DNA of 64,000 nucleotides from Oscillospiraceae bacterium (GCA_017536625.1 JAFXGY010000050.1:1-64000), one strand, 5' to 3'. Numbered from the stretch's first letter, positions 17,823 through 26,790 are shown. Program-made: numbers and translations. The notes: generated from the letters alone by a model not told the origin.

Positions 17823-18842
17823 ATGAACGCAAACGTAAAAAACGATTACAGCAAAGAACTTAAACCGAGAAACGGCATGGCAATGCTTCTTCTGCTTATT
17901 CTTGGCGAATTTCTTTCCATTGCGGGTATGATTGGCGGATTTGTTATGCTCGACAGCGGAATTTTGTTCCCTCTTTCTTTGATTTTTGCGATTCTTTGCG
18001 GTATAATGGCTGTGATAGTGATTCCGATTCTTCTTTGCGGATTAAAAACTCTTCGCCCGAACGAAGCTTATGTTCTCACTCTTTTCGGTGAATATTACGG
18101 CACCCTTTATGGACCGGGATTTTATCATGTAAATCCCTTTGCAAGCGCAATTAACCCCGCAACCGAAAGCGCGCTTGAAAAGGCCGCCGCAGCAAATGCG
18201 GAAGCAGCCCTTTCCGGAAAAGCAACCACCGGTTCTGTTCAGCTCAGTTCCAATAAAAGGGTTTCCCTCAAGGAAATCACCCTTACCAACGATAAACAGA
18301 AGATCAATGATCAGCTCGGTAACCCGGTTATTATCGGAACAGTCGTTATCTGGCACGTAACCGACCCGGCAAAGGCTGTTTTCAATGTCGATAACTACGT
18401 CGAATTCCTTTCCACCCAGTGCGATGCGGCTCTCCGCAATATCGTAAGGGAATATCCTTACGACGAATCCGATGAAGGCGACGAAAAATCTCTCCGCGGT
18501 TCCAGCCTTGAAGTTGCCCAGCGCCTTAAAGAGGAAATTCAGTGCAGGGTAGAAATCGCAGGAATCGAAATCACCGAAGCAAGAATCACCCACCTTGCCT
18601 ATGCGCCCGAAATTGCCGCCGCAATGCTTCAGCGCCAGCAGGCTTCCGCTATCATTGCCGCACGCAAACTCATCGTTGACGGGGCTGTGGGAATGGTTGA
18701 GATGGCTCTTGAACGCCTTGAAGAAGAAAAGGTTGTCGATATGGACGAAGAACGCAAGGCACAGATGGTTTCCAACCTTCTTGTGGTTCTTTGCGGAAGC
18801 AACGACGCCCAGCCCATTGTGAACACCGGTTCCATTTACTGA
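17823..18842 (+). CDS. SPFH/Band 7 domain membrane protein
   Basis: 339 residues: two close hydrophobic segments at the N-terminus (about 18-65), then [24 protein letters not shown] typical of SPFH proteins, and an extended helical part rich in Ala/Glu (about 230-310). A low-complexity Ala-rich linker lies near 115-135. Such proteins oligomerise into flotillin-like membrane platforms; the cargo here is unknown. ATG 17823 is chosen over TTG 17817 because AAAGGA lies 10 nt upstream of it. The operon has a strong promoter, an operator-like repeat and a downstream RHH gene. Confidence 0.85.
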   Translation: MNANVKNDYSKELKPRNGMAMLLLLILGEFLSIAGMIGGFVMLDSGILFPLSLIFAILCGIMAVIVIPILLCGLKTLRPNEAYVLTLFGEYYGTLYGPGFYHVNPFASAINPATESALEKAAAANAEAALSGKATTGSVQLSSNKRVSLKEITLTNDKQKINDQLGNPVIIGTVVIWHVTDPAKAVFNVDNYVEFLSTQCDAALRNIVREYPYDESDEGDEKSLRGSSLEVAQRLKEEIQCRVEIAGIEITEARITHLAYAPEIAAAMLQRQQASAIIAARKLIVDGAVGMVEMALERLEEEKVVDMDEERKAQMVSNLLVVLCGSNDAQPIVNTGSIY

Positions 18843-18906
18843 AAAAATCCGTATCGATATGCGGCATAAATTATAAATTGAATTATTATGAGGGGAGGCG
18901 GGAGCC

Positions 18907-19089
18907 TTGGCAGATAAAGATAAAAAACAGCTTTTGCTCAGGCTTTCGCCGAGCCTTTGGGAAGAAATTTCCCGCTGGGCGGAAGATGACTTCCGTTCCA
19001 TAAACGGCCAGATTGAATATCTGCTTACCGAAGCGGTAAAAAAACGCCGCAAAGTAAAAATCGAAGATGGAACCGAAAACGAAGAATAA
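18907..19089 (+). CDS. Arc-like ribbon-helix-helix DNA-binding protein
   Basis: 60 residues. The beta strand KQLLLRLSPSLWEEI followed by two helices (WEEISRWAEDDF and INGQIEYLLTEAVKKRR) fits the Arc/MetJ fold, with a charged tail. TTG 18907 is preceded by GGGGAGG with 8-nt spacing. It is co-transcribed with the SPFH gene, so an autoregulatory role at the tandem palindrome at 17764 is a reasonable guess. No toxin-like gene is adjacent. Confidence 0.85.
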   Translation: MADKDKKQLLLRLSPSLWEEISRWAEDDFRSINGQIEYLLTEAVKKRRKVKIEDGTENEE

Positions 19090-19091
19090 AA

Positions 19092-19113
19092 GCGCCCGAA
19101 GGGGCGTTTTTTT
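19092..19113 (+). terminator. Intrinsic terminator after the RHH gene
   Basis: A short GC hairpin (CGCCC/GGGCG, GAAG loop) followed by seven T directly after the stop codon. Confidence 0.85.
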
Positions 19114-19125
19114 ATTGCCTTCCTT

Positions 19126-19500
19126 GCCAACCGTAGGGAAGGATATCATCCGCCAGAAAAAAAGCCTTCCCAGAGGGGAAGGTGGCATTTTTCAAAGAAA
19201 AATGACGGAAGGGTGGAACAAGCTCCCTCTGATGAGGGAGCTGTCACCGAAGGTGACTGAGGGAGAGAAATCCCTGACACATTTTGATGTACCCTCCGGG
19301 AATCCTTTTTGGAATCCCTCCATCTTTTCAGTGATAAATCACCGAAAATCCACCTCCCTTTAGGCAAGGGAGGCTTATTTACGGCGGGAGCAAGCCTCTG
19401 CCCTACAGTGAAATGGTGATATCCACCCGCAAAAAAGCCTTCCCAGAGGGGAAGGTGGCATTTTTCAAAGAAAAATGGCGGAAGGGTGGCCCATAAAAAA
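19126..19500. repeat. Cluster of palindromic intergenic repeats
   Basis: The 555-nt gap between the RHH and nucleotidyltransferase genes holds no convincing gene. Instead a 59-bp unit occurs at 19158-19216 and 19431-19489 with one mismatch. Each copy has a CCTTCCC/GGGAAGG hairpin and a TTTTTC/GAAAAA stem. Between them are further stems: AGCTCCCTC/GAGGGAGCT, GTCACC/GGTGAC, and CCTCCCTT/AAGGGAGG (19353-19373). Related units occur at 22020 and 46161. They look like non-autonomous interspersed elements. Nothing further was recognised from 19501 to about 19650. Confidence 0.75.
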
Positions 19501-19668
19501 TATTGATGTAAGCTCAGCCTTTCCGGAGAGCAAAGTCTTTTTGCAGCGGAAACAAATTCAAATTATATTTTGATTTGTCAGCAGGCTTATAAAGAATAAT
19601 TCACACTTTAATCATTGAAAAAAACTTCGGAATAAACTATAATATTTTCAGCGAAAGGAGGCGGAAGA

Positions 19669-20832
19669 ATGAACCATATGCAAAAGGGCGTCATAATGCT
19701 CATAAAAAGTGCCATAACCGGGGAAGCACAGCCTTTGCCTGAAGGGTTTTCCATTGATGAAGCCTATGGATTTATTGTGAAGCACAAAATTATGATGCTT
19801 GCTTATGACGGGGCTGTAAGATGCGGTATTCCAAAGGAAAACCCGACCATGCAAAAGCTCTTTCAAAGTTATATACAGGGGCTTTTATACAGCGAAAAGC
19901 AGATGAAAGCAGTAAGCGAAATTTATTCCGCCTTTGATGAAAACGGAATAGATTATCTGCCGCTCAAAGGCTGTAACATGAAGTACCTTTATCCGAAGCC
20001 GGAACTTCGGCTTATGGGCGATGCAGATATTCTTATAAAAGAGGAGCAGTACATAAAAATAAAAAAGGTTTTATCGGAACTCGGATATTCCGATCTGGGC
20101 ATAATTTCCAACCATTATGTCTGGGATTCTCCGGAACTGCATATTGAAGCTCATATTTCCCCGATGCCTGCTTCAAATCAAAAATTTTATGATTATTACG
20201 GAAAAGGATGGGCAAAAGCACATAAATCCGAAGGCTGCCGTTATATTTATTCAAAAGAGGACAGTTTCATTTTTTTGTTCATACATTTTGCAAGACATTA
20301 TCTTGATGGTGGAATAGGCATCAGGCACGCTGCGGATATTTTTGTCTATATGAATAATTTTTGCGATATGGATTATTCCTATATCGAAGAAGAGATGGAA
20401 AAACTCGGGATTTTAAAATTCTATAAGAATGTCCTTACTGTGCTTGATTATTGGTTCAAGAACGGCAATGTGACCGATTCCGCAAAAATTGTTTCAGATT
20501 TTATAATGGAAAGCGGAAACTGGGGAAGTTTCGAATCTTCTGCATTGGCCACGGGACACAACAGCTTTTTGGCAGAAGAAAAAGTTTCGGGAACGAAAGG
20601 CAAAAACTTTTTTAACGAAGTTTTTCCAAACAAAAAAATAATGACCCAAAGATACAGTTGGGTGGATAATAAAACTTTATTAATGCCTGCAGCCTGGGTC
20701 GCAAGATGGGTTGATGCAATTATTTTCAGAAGGAAAAATATAAAAATAAAAGTAAAGAAAATCAAAATGATGAATGATGAAAAAATTGATGAATACCGTG
20801 ATAATCTCAGAAAATCCGGATTCGATATTTAA
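19669..20832 (+). CDS. NTP_transf_5-type nucleotidyltransferase family protein
   Basis: 387 residues. The segment PLKGCNMKYLYPKPELRLMG followed by DADILI is the hallmark of the uncharacterised nucleotidyltransferase family often encoded near polysaccharide loci; the Asp-x-Asp would bind metal and NTP. A later HFARHYLDGGIGIRHAADIF stretch is also conserved in the family. Substrate unknown, presumably cytosolic. ATG 19669 follows AAAGGAGG with good spacing. It is a single-gene unit ended by its own terminator. Confidence 0.8.
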   Translation: MNHMQKGVIMLIKSAITGEAQPLPEGFSIDEAYGFIVKHKIMMLAYDGAVRCGIPKENPTMQKLFQSYIQGLLYSEKQMKAVSEIYSAFDENGIDYLPLKGCNMKYLYPKPELRLMGDADILIKEEQYIKIKKVLSELGYSDLGIISNHYVWDSPELHIEAHISPMPASNQKFYDYYGKGWAKAHKSEGCRYIYSKEDSFIFLFIHFARHYLDGGIGIRHAADIFVYMNNFCDMDYSYIEEEMEKLGILKFYKNVLTVLDYWFKNGNVTDSAKIVSDFIMESGNWGSFESSALATGHNSFLAEEKVSGTKGKNFFNEVFPNKKIMTQRYSWVDNKTLLMPAAWVARWVDAIIFRRKNIKIKVKKIKMMNDEKIDEYRDNLRKSGFDI

Positions 20833-20835
20833 AGA

Positions 20836-20867
20836 AAAACACCCGTTAAAAAAACGGGTGTTTTTTT
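20836..20867 (+). terminator. Intrinsic terminator after the nucleotidyltransferase gene
   Basis: ACACCCGTT/AACGGGTGT stem (20839-20847 with 20853-20861) followed by a T-run. Confidence 0.9.
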
Positions 20868-21022
20868 GTTTGGTTATCAAAAAGCGCATTAATAAAGGCT
20901 TTTTTTGCTGTGGGGAAAAATAATTTTTGAAAAATCGAAACTTAGAAAAACGAAGTAAATCGAAGAAAAACGGCGAAAAACGAAGTATTCGTTTTGCAAA
21001 TCAAATTTTTTCAAAAAAGCTG

Positions 21023-21051
21023 TTGACAAAGCCCTTTTCTTTAATTATAAT
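21023..21051 (+). promoter_or_regulatory. Consensus sigma-A promoter of rplM-rpsI
   Basis: TTGACA (21023-21028), 17-bp spacer, TATAAT (21046-21051): a perfect consensus, as expected for ribosomal genes. Upstream, GAAAAACGAAGTA is repeated at 20945-20957 and 20975-20987 (30-bp period) within A-rich DNA that could act as an UP-type element. The 62-nt leader might hold an L13 autoregulatory structure; I could not define one. Confidence 0.88.
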
Positions 21052-21113
21052 AATGACTGTCGCTTTTGAACGAAAGTAATATTATAAGGAAATTTAAATC
21101 GGAGGTAAACGCT

Positions 21114-21542
21114 ATGTCCACTACTATGCCGAATGCCGCTACTATCGAGCGCAAATGGTATGTTCTTGACGCTGCAGGCAAACCCCTCGGTCGCACTGCT
21201 GCAACTGCCGCTGTTCTTCTTCGCGGCAAACATAAAGTTGATTTTGCTCCCCATGCTGACTGCGGCGATTACGTTGTAATCATCAATGCCGAAAAAGCAG
21301 TTCTCACCGGTAACAAACTCATCCAGAAAAAATATTATCATCACACCGGTTATGTAGGCCACCTCAAAGAGGTCAACTACAAAACCCTTATGGCAAAAAA
21401 CCCCGCTTTCGCTATGAAACTTGCTGTTAAAGGCATGCTTCCCCACAACAGCGTTGGCGCAAAAAGCCTTACCCGCTGCCACATCTATGCTGGCGCAAAC
21501 CACAAACACCAGGCTCAGGCTCCCGAAGCTTGGGTAAAATGA
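21114..21542 (+). CDS. rplM: Ribosomal protein L13
   Basis: 142 residues, the family's usual length. ERKWYVLDAAGKPLGRTAATAA, the GDYVVIINAEKAVLTGNKL block and GMLPHNSVG are characteristic of L13, a large-subunit assembly protein binding 23S rRNA. ATG 21114 follows GGAGGTAAACGCT; an in-frame extension to 21066 has no ribosome site and is not family-like. It pairs with S9, the classical operon, and has consensus promoter and strongly biased codons. Confidence 0.97.
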   Translation: MSTTMPNAATIERKWYVLDAAGKPLGRTAATAAVLLRGKHKVDFAPHADCGDYVVIINAEKAVLTGNKLIQKKYYHHTGYVGHLKEVNYKTLMAKNPAFAMKLAVKGMLPHNSVGAKSLTRCHIYAGANHKHQAQAPEAWVK

Positions 21543-21563
21543 TTCGGAAGGAGGACGTAAACC

Positions 21564-21965
21564 ATGTATGATTCTAACCCTTACTTCTACGGTACCGGTA
21601 GAAGAAAAAGCTCTGTAGCTCGTGTTCGCGTTTATCCTAACGGAACCGGCGCAATCACCATCAACGGCCGCGACATCGACGATTATTTCGGCCTTGATAC
21701 CCTCAAACTCATTGTTCGTCAGCCCATGGAACTCACCGAAACCGTTGGTGCATTCGATATCATCTGCACCGTAACCGGCGGCGGCGTAACCGGCCAGGCA
21801 GGCGCAATCCGTCACGGCCTTTCCCGTGCTCTTCTTCAGTATAACGAAGAGCTCAGACCTACCCTCAAAAAAGCAGGTCTTCTTACCCGTGACCCCAGAA
21901 TGAAAGAACGTAAAAAATACGGTCTCAAAAAAGCACGTCGTGCACCTCAGTTCTCCAAACGTTAA
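21564..21965 (+). CDS. rpsI: Ribosomal protein S9
   Basis: 133 residues. The [20 protein letters not shown] start, the central [19 protein letters not shown] and the basic [17 protein letters not shown] end are diagnostic; the C-terminal Lys-Arg reaches the P-site tRNA. It lies 21 nt after rplM with an AAGGAGG site. Confidence 0.97.
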   Translation: MYDSNPYFYGTGRRKSSVARVRVYPNGTGAITINGRDIDDYFGLDTLKLIVRQPMELTETVGAFDIICTVTGGGVTGQAGAIRHGLSRALLQYNEELRPTLKKAGLLTRDPRMKERKKYGLKKARRAPQFSKR

Positions 21966-21987
21966 TCGTTTCCAAGAGAATGTTCAG

Positions 21988-22018
21988 GAACCTCACCATC
22001 TGGTGGGGTTCTTTTTTT
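21988..22018 (+). terminator. Intrinsic terminator after rpsI
   Basis: GAACCTCACC/GGTGGGGTTC stem with an ATCT loop and seven T. Confidence 0.9.
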
Positions 22019-22135
22019 GCCTTCCCAGAGGGGAAGGTGGCAAAGCTGAAAGCTTTGACGGATGAGGGATTATAGGTAACCCGGAGGGCAGTTTCGTTTA
22101 AAAACGGGCGGATTATATCCGCCCCTACAGTTTTG
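22019..22135. repeat. Single palindromic intergenic repeat copy
   Basis: Begins with the same CCTTCCCAGAGGGGAAGG hairpin and GTGGCA found at 19165 and 19438, followed by AAAGCT/AGCTTT, and ends with CCCCTACAG and TGGTGATAT as in the spacer near 19403-19421. It lies between the convergent rpsI and trigger-factor-like genes. Confidence 0.65.
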
Positions 22136-22156
22136 GTGATATGCGCCACATATATA

Positions 22157-22195
22157 AACAAAAAAGGCTGAAAGATTTCTCTTTCAGCCTTTTTC
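22157..22195 (-). terminator. Bidirectional terminator of the trigger-factor-like gene
   Basis: Eleven-bp stem AAGGCTGAAAG/CTTTCAGCCTT flanked by an A-run on the left and a T-run on the right, so it can end transcription from the minus strand. Confidence 0.88.
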
Positions 22196-22211
22196 TTCGT
22201 CTAATATTAAA

Positions 22212-23156
22212 TTATTTTACGGTGTTTTCTGCGGCTTCGCGGATAAGGTGCATTACCTTTCCGATGATTATGCTGCGAACAACGGCCTTTTCAAAATCAT
22301 CGTTATAAAGTTCCTTAAGCTGTTCCATGGTAATGCCGTTCTGCATTGCAACGTGGGCAAGCGCTTCGTCAATTTCGTTCTTTTCGGCGGTGATGTTTTC
22401 CAAAGCGGCAATCTCATCAACAGCGGCGCGGACTTTGATGCTTGTTACAGCGTTTTCTCTTGCGTCAGCTTTAAGTTTTTCAACGCTGGTTCCGGTGAAC
22501 TGGCAGTACATCTCAAGATTCATTCCCTGATGTTCAAGTTCCGCGGAAAGACGTCCTATCTGTTCGTCAAGTTCTGCTTCGATTTCCTCTTCGGAAGGAG
22601 CAAAATCAAGGGAATTTGCCGCTTCGACCATAAGACGGTCCTGAAGATCCATTTCAGCCTGTTCGTCAACATAATTCTGCATGGAAAGAGCAAGCTTTTC
22701 GCGGAATTCTTCCATGGTTTCGCAATCGCCGAATTCCTTTGCGAATTCGTCATTAGGTTCATAGGTGGATTTTGCGTGGATGTGGTGGATTTTGCAGCGG
22801 AATTCCGCGGCTTTTCCCGCAAGTTTTTCGGAATGATATGCTTCCGGGAAGGTTACGGAAACGATTACCTCTTCACCGATTTCTTTGCCGACGAGCTGTT
22901 CTTCGAATCCGGGAATGAACATTCCGCTTCCAAGGGTAAGGGGCTGGTGTTCGGCGGTGCCCCCGGGGAACTGTTCGCCTTCGCAAAAACCTGCGTAATC
23001 AATGATAACTTCATCGCCAAGCTGTGCGGGGCGGTCGGTTATGTGTTCGATTTTCGGGTTTTCCTGCAAAATTCCGTCAATCTGCTGCTGAACGTCCTGT
23101 TCCGTAACGATATAGCGTTTGAAATCGGCCTTAAGGCCGCGGTAAACAAAGCTCAT
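22212..23156 (-). CDS. Trigger-factor-like chaperone lacking the ribosome-binding domain
   Basis: 314 residues. An FKBP-type peptidyl-prolyl isomerase domain (about residues 40-130: GDEVIIDYAGFCEGEQF, GSGMFIPGFEEQLVGKEIGEE, VSVTFPEAYHSEKLAGK) is followed by the helical trigger-factor C-terminal arms (ENITAEKNEIDEAL). Full trigger factor is about 430 residues and starts with a ribosome-docking domain; only about 35 residues precede the isomerase domain here and the docking signature is absent. It may fold proteins away from the ribosome. ATG 23156 has AAGGAG upstream; an upstream in-frame extension is not family-like. Confidence 0.85.
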   Translation of the reverse strand: MSFVYRGLKADFKRYIVTEQDVQQQIDGILQENPKIEHITDRPAQLGDEVIIDYAGFCEGEQFPGGTAEHQPLTLGSGMFIPGFEEQLVGKEIGEEVIVSVTFPEAYHSEKLAGKAAEFRCKIHHIHAKSTYEPNDEFAKEFGDCETMEEFREKLALSMQNYVDEQAEMDLQDRLMVEAANSLDFAPSEEEIEAELDEQIGRLSAELEHQGMNLEMYCQFTGTSVEKLKADARENAVTSIKVRAAVDEIAALENITAEKNEIDEALAHVAMQNGITMEQLKELYNDDFEKAVVRSIIIGKVMHLIREAAENTVK

Positions 23157-23269
23157 AAAAATCTCCTTGTCGTCAATAAAAAATATAAAGCCCGCAAAAG
23201 CGCGGTATATGAAGATGTTAATCTGTTTTCGGGAATTTGTCAAGCAAAAGAGTAAGAAACCCGGGATAA

Positions 23270-23298
23270 AAAATACGGCGCAGTTTTCTGCGCCGCAT
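23270..23298 (-). terminator. Intrinsic terminator of the lipoprotein gene
   Basis: CGGCGCAG/CTGCGCCG stem; on the minus strand it is followed by a T-rich run. Confidence 0.8.
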
Positions 23299-23313
23299 TG
23301 TTTATCGGAATAT

Positions 23314-24294
23314 TCAGCCAAAGGGCACAAAATCCCAGAAATTTCGGCTTTCGCCGGTTTCTTCGTCATCACCAAGATAAGTATCAGGGTCGAAGATATA
23401 TATTCTTCCGGTGTTTTCGTCCGTTTTCATCAAAAGGTCAGGGGAAATCAAAGTTGCTTCATAAAGGGTTTTGCCGTTTTCGCTTTTAATTTTTTCAATA
23501 ATTATTTTTCCGTCATAAACCCAGGAAGTGTTATCGCCGTTCTGGAAGATTGCAAAATTAATTTCGCACCCTGCCGCAATATTTCCATCATAATCCGCCG
23601 GCGACCAGCGGATAAAATCGTGGTCATCAATGACTATGTTATGCCCGAGCTGGAAATAGGGCTTATCAACGTCAACAAGCCTTCCTTCGCCGCCGGAAGC
23701 GCTTATCCTCGAAAAATCAACGCGCATTTCAAAATCAAAGAAAGGTTCCTTCGAACTCATGGCCGGGGCATATTCAAACAAGGCTTTGCCGATTGAATCT
23801 TCCGGCAAAAGGAGTTCAATGCTGTGCACAAGGAAGGGATGATTTTCGTCATTGACCGGGGTGATGTTCATGCACCAGATTTCGCCGTCAACAAGCAGGA
23901 AGGATGAAAGTTCCGTTATGGGCTGATACATTATTTTGCCATATTGAAAAATATCGAAAATCTCCTCCGGAACAAGGAAAAGTTCGTTCCATTCTTCCTC
24001 GGAATAAGGGAATTCCTGCCATTCCCATTTTTCCACCGGTAAGACCTTTTCTTCGGAATAAACACTGTATTTGCAAACGACGGAATCTTCGGTTATTTCA
24101 TATCTTGTGTATGTCGGCCCGCAAAAACCAAACAGGGAACCGCTGAAAATCGCTTTTGCTCCGATATATGTTGTTCCGGGTTTTATTATGGCGGAATTTT
24201 CTTCGGATTCTGCGGGAAGCGAAGGAGCACACCCGCAGAAAACCATGAGCACGGAAAAAACAAGAATGAGCACGGATATTTTCTTTTTGAGCAC
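23314..24294 (-). CDS. Predicted lipoprotein, unknown function
   Basis: 326 residues. The N-terminus has a lysine-rich start, hydrophobic core and lipobox VFCGC ending at Cys22, so it should be lipid-anchored outside. The rest is acidic, with no motif I recognise; strand-like stretches such as GKIIIEKIKSENGKTLYEATL suggest a beta-rich fold. GTG 24294 is the start: AAAGGAGG lies 8 nt upstream. It is a single-gene unit. Confidence 0.75.
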   Translation of the reverse strand: MLKKKISVLILVFSVLMVFCGCAPSLPAESEENSAIIKPGTTYIGAKAIFSGSLFGFCGPTYTRYEITEDSVVCKYSVYSEEKVLPVEKWEWQEFPYSEEEWNELFLVPEEIFDIFQYGKIMYQPITELSSFLLVDGEIWCMNITPVNDENHPFLVHSIELLLPEDSIGKALFEYAPAMSSKEPFFDFEMRVDFSRISASGGEGRLVDVDKPYFQLGHNIVIDDHDFIRWSPADYDGNIAAGCEINFAIFQNGDNTSWVYDGKIIIEKIKSENGKTLYEATLISPDLLMKTDENTGRIYIFDPDTYLGDDEETGESRNFWDFVPFG

Positions 24295-24472
24295 GGGTAA
24301 CGCCTCCTTTATATATTACCTGATTTTAAAATAGCATAAGAAAAACGAAAAATCAAGCGGGAGATCAGGGAATATTCCGAAAAGCAATATTTTGCTTTCC
24401 TTTGCGTTGACAGCGCAAAACACCGGGAATATAATAAAGCCATAAAAATCAAATGCGAAGGCGGGCGGAAGA

Positions 24473-25444
24473 ATGAACGAAATAAAGGAAATCAGCATTC
24501 ACGAAATAAAGCATATAAATATCGGCCATGCCCAGGATTTTGAGCACGGAACCGGCTGCACCGTTATCCTCTGTGATAAAAAAGCCGTCTGCGGGGTTGA
24601 TGTCCGGGGAGGCGGACCTGCTTCGAGAGAAACCGAGCTTTTGAATCCCTTGATGAGCAACGACGGAATAAACGCTCTGCTTTTAAGCGGCGGAAGCGCC
24701 TTCGGGCTTGATGCCGCCGGCGGGGTTATGAAATATCTTGAAGAAAAAGGCAGGGGAGTCAAAGTCGGTAACGCCGTCGTTCCGATAGTAGTCGGCTCCT
24801 GCATTTTCGATCTCGGCTGCGGCGATGGTACTTTCCGCCCGGATGCGAAAATGGGTTATGAAGCCTGCATCGACAGCGAAAAGAATATCGAGCGCAACGG
24901 AAATATCGGCGCCGGAACCGGTGCGACCGTTGGCAAAATGCACGGCGATGATTTTTCGATGAAATCGGGCCTTGGCTGTTACTGTATCCAGATGGGCGCT
25001 CTTAAAGTTGGCGCCATAGTTGCCGTGAACGCCATTGGCGACGTTTTCGAAATGGATTCGAACAAACAGCTGGCTGGGCTTCTCAATAAAAACAAGGACG
25101 CAATGCTTTCGAGCGAAGTGGAAGCGGTGAAGCTTCTTCACCTTGCAAGCAAATTTACCTTCAACACCACCATTGGCGCAATAATCACCAATGCGGATCT
25201 TGATAAAGCCGAAATGAACAAAGTTGCCGCCATGGCTTCCAACGGAATTGCCCGGACCATACGCCCGGTGAATACCTCCATGGATGGGGATACAGTCTAT
25301 GCCCTCTGCACCGGAAAAGTCAAAACCTGCGCGGACGTTGTGGGAACGCTTGGCGCAAGGGTTATGGGAAAAGCCATAGAAAAAGCTGTGCTTTCTGCAG
25401 AAGGCGCTTATGGGCACAAATGCGCAAAAGATTTTCTTGAATAA
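24473..25444 (+). CDS. P1-family peptidase (DmpA/L-aminopeptidase-D-esterase-like)
   Basis: 323 residues. NIGHAQDFEHGTGCTVILC, CGVDVRGGGPASRETELL and LLSGGSAFGLDAAGGVMKYLEE match P1 peptidases, Ntn-hydrolase-like enzymes that self-cleave before a nucleophile and act on N-terminal residues of peptides. The nucleophile region is expected near residue 240; TTIGAIITNADLDKAEMNKVA fits the usual N-T-T-I-G-V motif (here NTTIGAI). Cytosolic. It follows AAGGCGGGCGGAAG and stands alone. Confidence 0.88.
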   Translation: MNEIKEISIHEIKHINIGHAQDFEHGTGCTVILCDKKAVCGVDVRGGGPASRETELLNPLMSNDGINALLLSGGSAFGLDAAGGVMKYLEEKGRGVKVGNAVVPIVVGSCIFDLGCGDGTFRPDAKMGYEACIDSEKNIERNGNIGAGTGATVGKMHGDDFSMKSGLGCYCIQMGALKVGAIVAVNAIGDVFEMDSNKQLAGLLNKNKDAMLSSEVEAVKLLHLASKFTFNTTIGAIITNADLDKAEMNKVAAMASNGIARTIRPVNTSMDGDTVYALCTGKVKTCADVVGTLGARVMGKAIEKAVLSAEGAYGHKCAKDFLE

Positions 25445-25526
25445 TTTTTTCAGAAAACGCGACCTTTTCCCCCAAAAAATCCTGCATATAAAGTGAAAGA
25501 AAAAATTCGGGGAGGTGAACTTTTCC

Positions 25527-26081
25527 TTGAAAGACGAAAATATAATCGGCCTTTATTTTGAAAGAAACGAAAAAGCCATTGCTGAAACGGATAAAAAATA
25601 CGGGAAGCTTTGCTTTTCCATCGCGCATAACATTCTTCAAAGCCCGGAAGATTCAAAAGAATGTGTGAATGATACTTACCTTCATCTTTGGAACAGCATT
25701 CCGCCGGTGAAGCCGAAAAATTTTCCGGCTTTTATTTCGAAGGTTGCGCGTTTTGTTTCCTTCGATAGGTACGATTTTCTCCATGCAAAAAAACGCTTTT
25801 CCGAAGGGGAAGTTCCCTTTGAAGAACTGGAGGAAGTCCTTTCGGACGACAGAATGAAGAAGGAAACGGAGGATTCGGAACTCGGAGAAATAATCGACGG
25901 ATTCCTCCGGAAGGAAAAAACGGATTCCCGGAACGTTTTTATTCGCCGCTATTATTTTTGCGATTCCGTAAGCGAAATCGCAAAGCGCTTTGCCTTCAGC
26001 GAAAGCAAGGTGAAAAGCATGCTTGGAAGAACGCGCAAAAGGCTCCGGGAATATCTCGAAAAGGAAGGGGTGCGCTTATGA
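25527..26081 (+). CDS. ECF-type RNA polymerase sigma factor
   Basis: 184 residues. Region 2 is seen in CFSIAHNILQSPEDSKECVNDTYLHLWNSIPP and region 4 in FIRRYYFCDSVSEIAKRFAFSESKVKSMLGRTRKRLREYL. It directs core polymerase to a small envelope-linked regulon. TTG 25527 is preferred: GGGGAGGTG lies 9 nt upstream, while GTG 25515 overlaps that site. The stop overlaps the next gene by four bases (ATGA), so the regulator pair is coupled. Confidence 0.88.
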   Translation: MKDENIIGLYFERNEKAIAETDKKYGKLCFSIAHNILQSPEDSKECVNDTYLHLWNSIPPVKPKNFPAFISKVARFVSFDRYDFLHAKKRFSEGEVPFEELEEVLSDDRMKKETEDSELGEIIDGFLRKEKTDSRNVFIRRYYFCDSVSEIAKRFAFSESKVKSMLGRTRKRLREYLEKEGVRL

Positions 26082-26746
26082 AAACACCGAAAATCGCAAA
26101 AGCGCTCGGCTTCATCGGTGATGACCTTATCACCGAAGCGATGGATTATCGCCCGAAGAAAAAAGCGCCCTTCAAAAAGATGCTTGCCCTTGCGGCTTGT
26201 TTTTGCTTCATATCCATTCTGGTTCTTGCCTTGCCGTATATATCGGGTGCTTCCGCCGAAGACCCGGATTGGCCCAAAACCCATTTCGAAACCGAATCTT
26301 ACGAAGAGATAGCCGCAAAATGCGGCGAAGACCTTCTTATCGATAAGCTTGCGGTAAAAGAAGATTTTCACAGCGAATATATCCTCGAAATCCGCAAAGG
26401 AGGCTCCTTCGAAAATCCCGCGGATTTCATAGGCCTTTCAGCGACGGTGAATTACGGCAAAAGCATTTTTGATTCCGAAGGGGAACAGTTCTTCTGCTTC
26501 ATTTCCTTTAACGGAAAAGCTGACGGGGTTTTCATCGATGAATACCTTCGGAGCGGGGAATTTGAAACAAAAGAAATGACCGTTGACGGATATTCCGTAA
26601 AATATGCGGAAATGGAACCACTGAACAAAATTAATGCAAACAGGATTATTGCCGAATTTGAATACGGCGGGTATAAATATTACGTTTCTTCGGAATCCCC
26701 GAATCCGGAGTTTTTCGGGGATATGATGGAAAATATGCTCGGATAA
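26078..26746 (+). CDS. Putative membrane-anchored anti-sigma partner
   Basis: 222 residues: about 35 cytosolic residues, one membrane helix (about 37-57, LALAACFCFISILVLALPYI) and an outer domain of about 160 residues. This layout and the ATGA overlap with the sigma gene suggest an anti-sigma or sensor that holds the sigma factor. No zinc anti-sigma His-x3-Cys-x2-Cys motif is present, so the family is not assigned. ATG 26078 is used; longer in-frame readings run inside the sigma gene. Confidence 0.7.
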   Translation: MKTPKIAKALGFIGDDLITEAMDYRPKKKAPFKKMLALAACFCFISILVLALPYISGASAEDPDWPKTHFETESYEEIAAKCGEDLLIDKLAVKEDFHSEYILEIRKGGSFENPADFIGLSATVNYGKSIFDSEGEQFFCFISFNGKADGVFIDEYLRSGEFETKEMTVDGYSVKYAEMEPLNKINANRIIAEFEYGGYKYYVSSESPNPEFFGDMMENMLG

Positions 26747-26754
26747 AAAAAGAA

Positions 26755-26790
26755 AGCCCTCTCCGCTTTTTTGCGGAGAAGGCTTTTTTG
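26755..26790 (+). terminator. Intrinsic terminator of the sigma operon
   Basis: AGCCCTCTCCGC/GCGGAGAAGGCT stem with a T-rich loop, followed by a T-run. Confidence 0.88.

Noticed and set aside
18907..19089. Antitoxin of a toxin-antitoxin pair
   Set aside because: The partner gene is an SPFH membrane protein and no toxin-like small gene adjoins.
19126..19500. CRISPR-like array from the repeated units
   Set aside because: Only two copies of the 59-bp unit, 273 bp apart, with no regular spacers and no cas genes.
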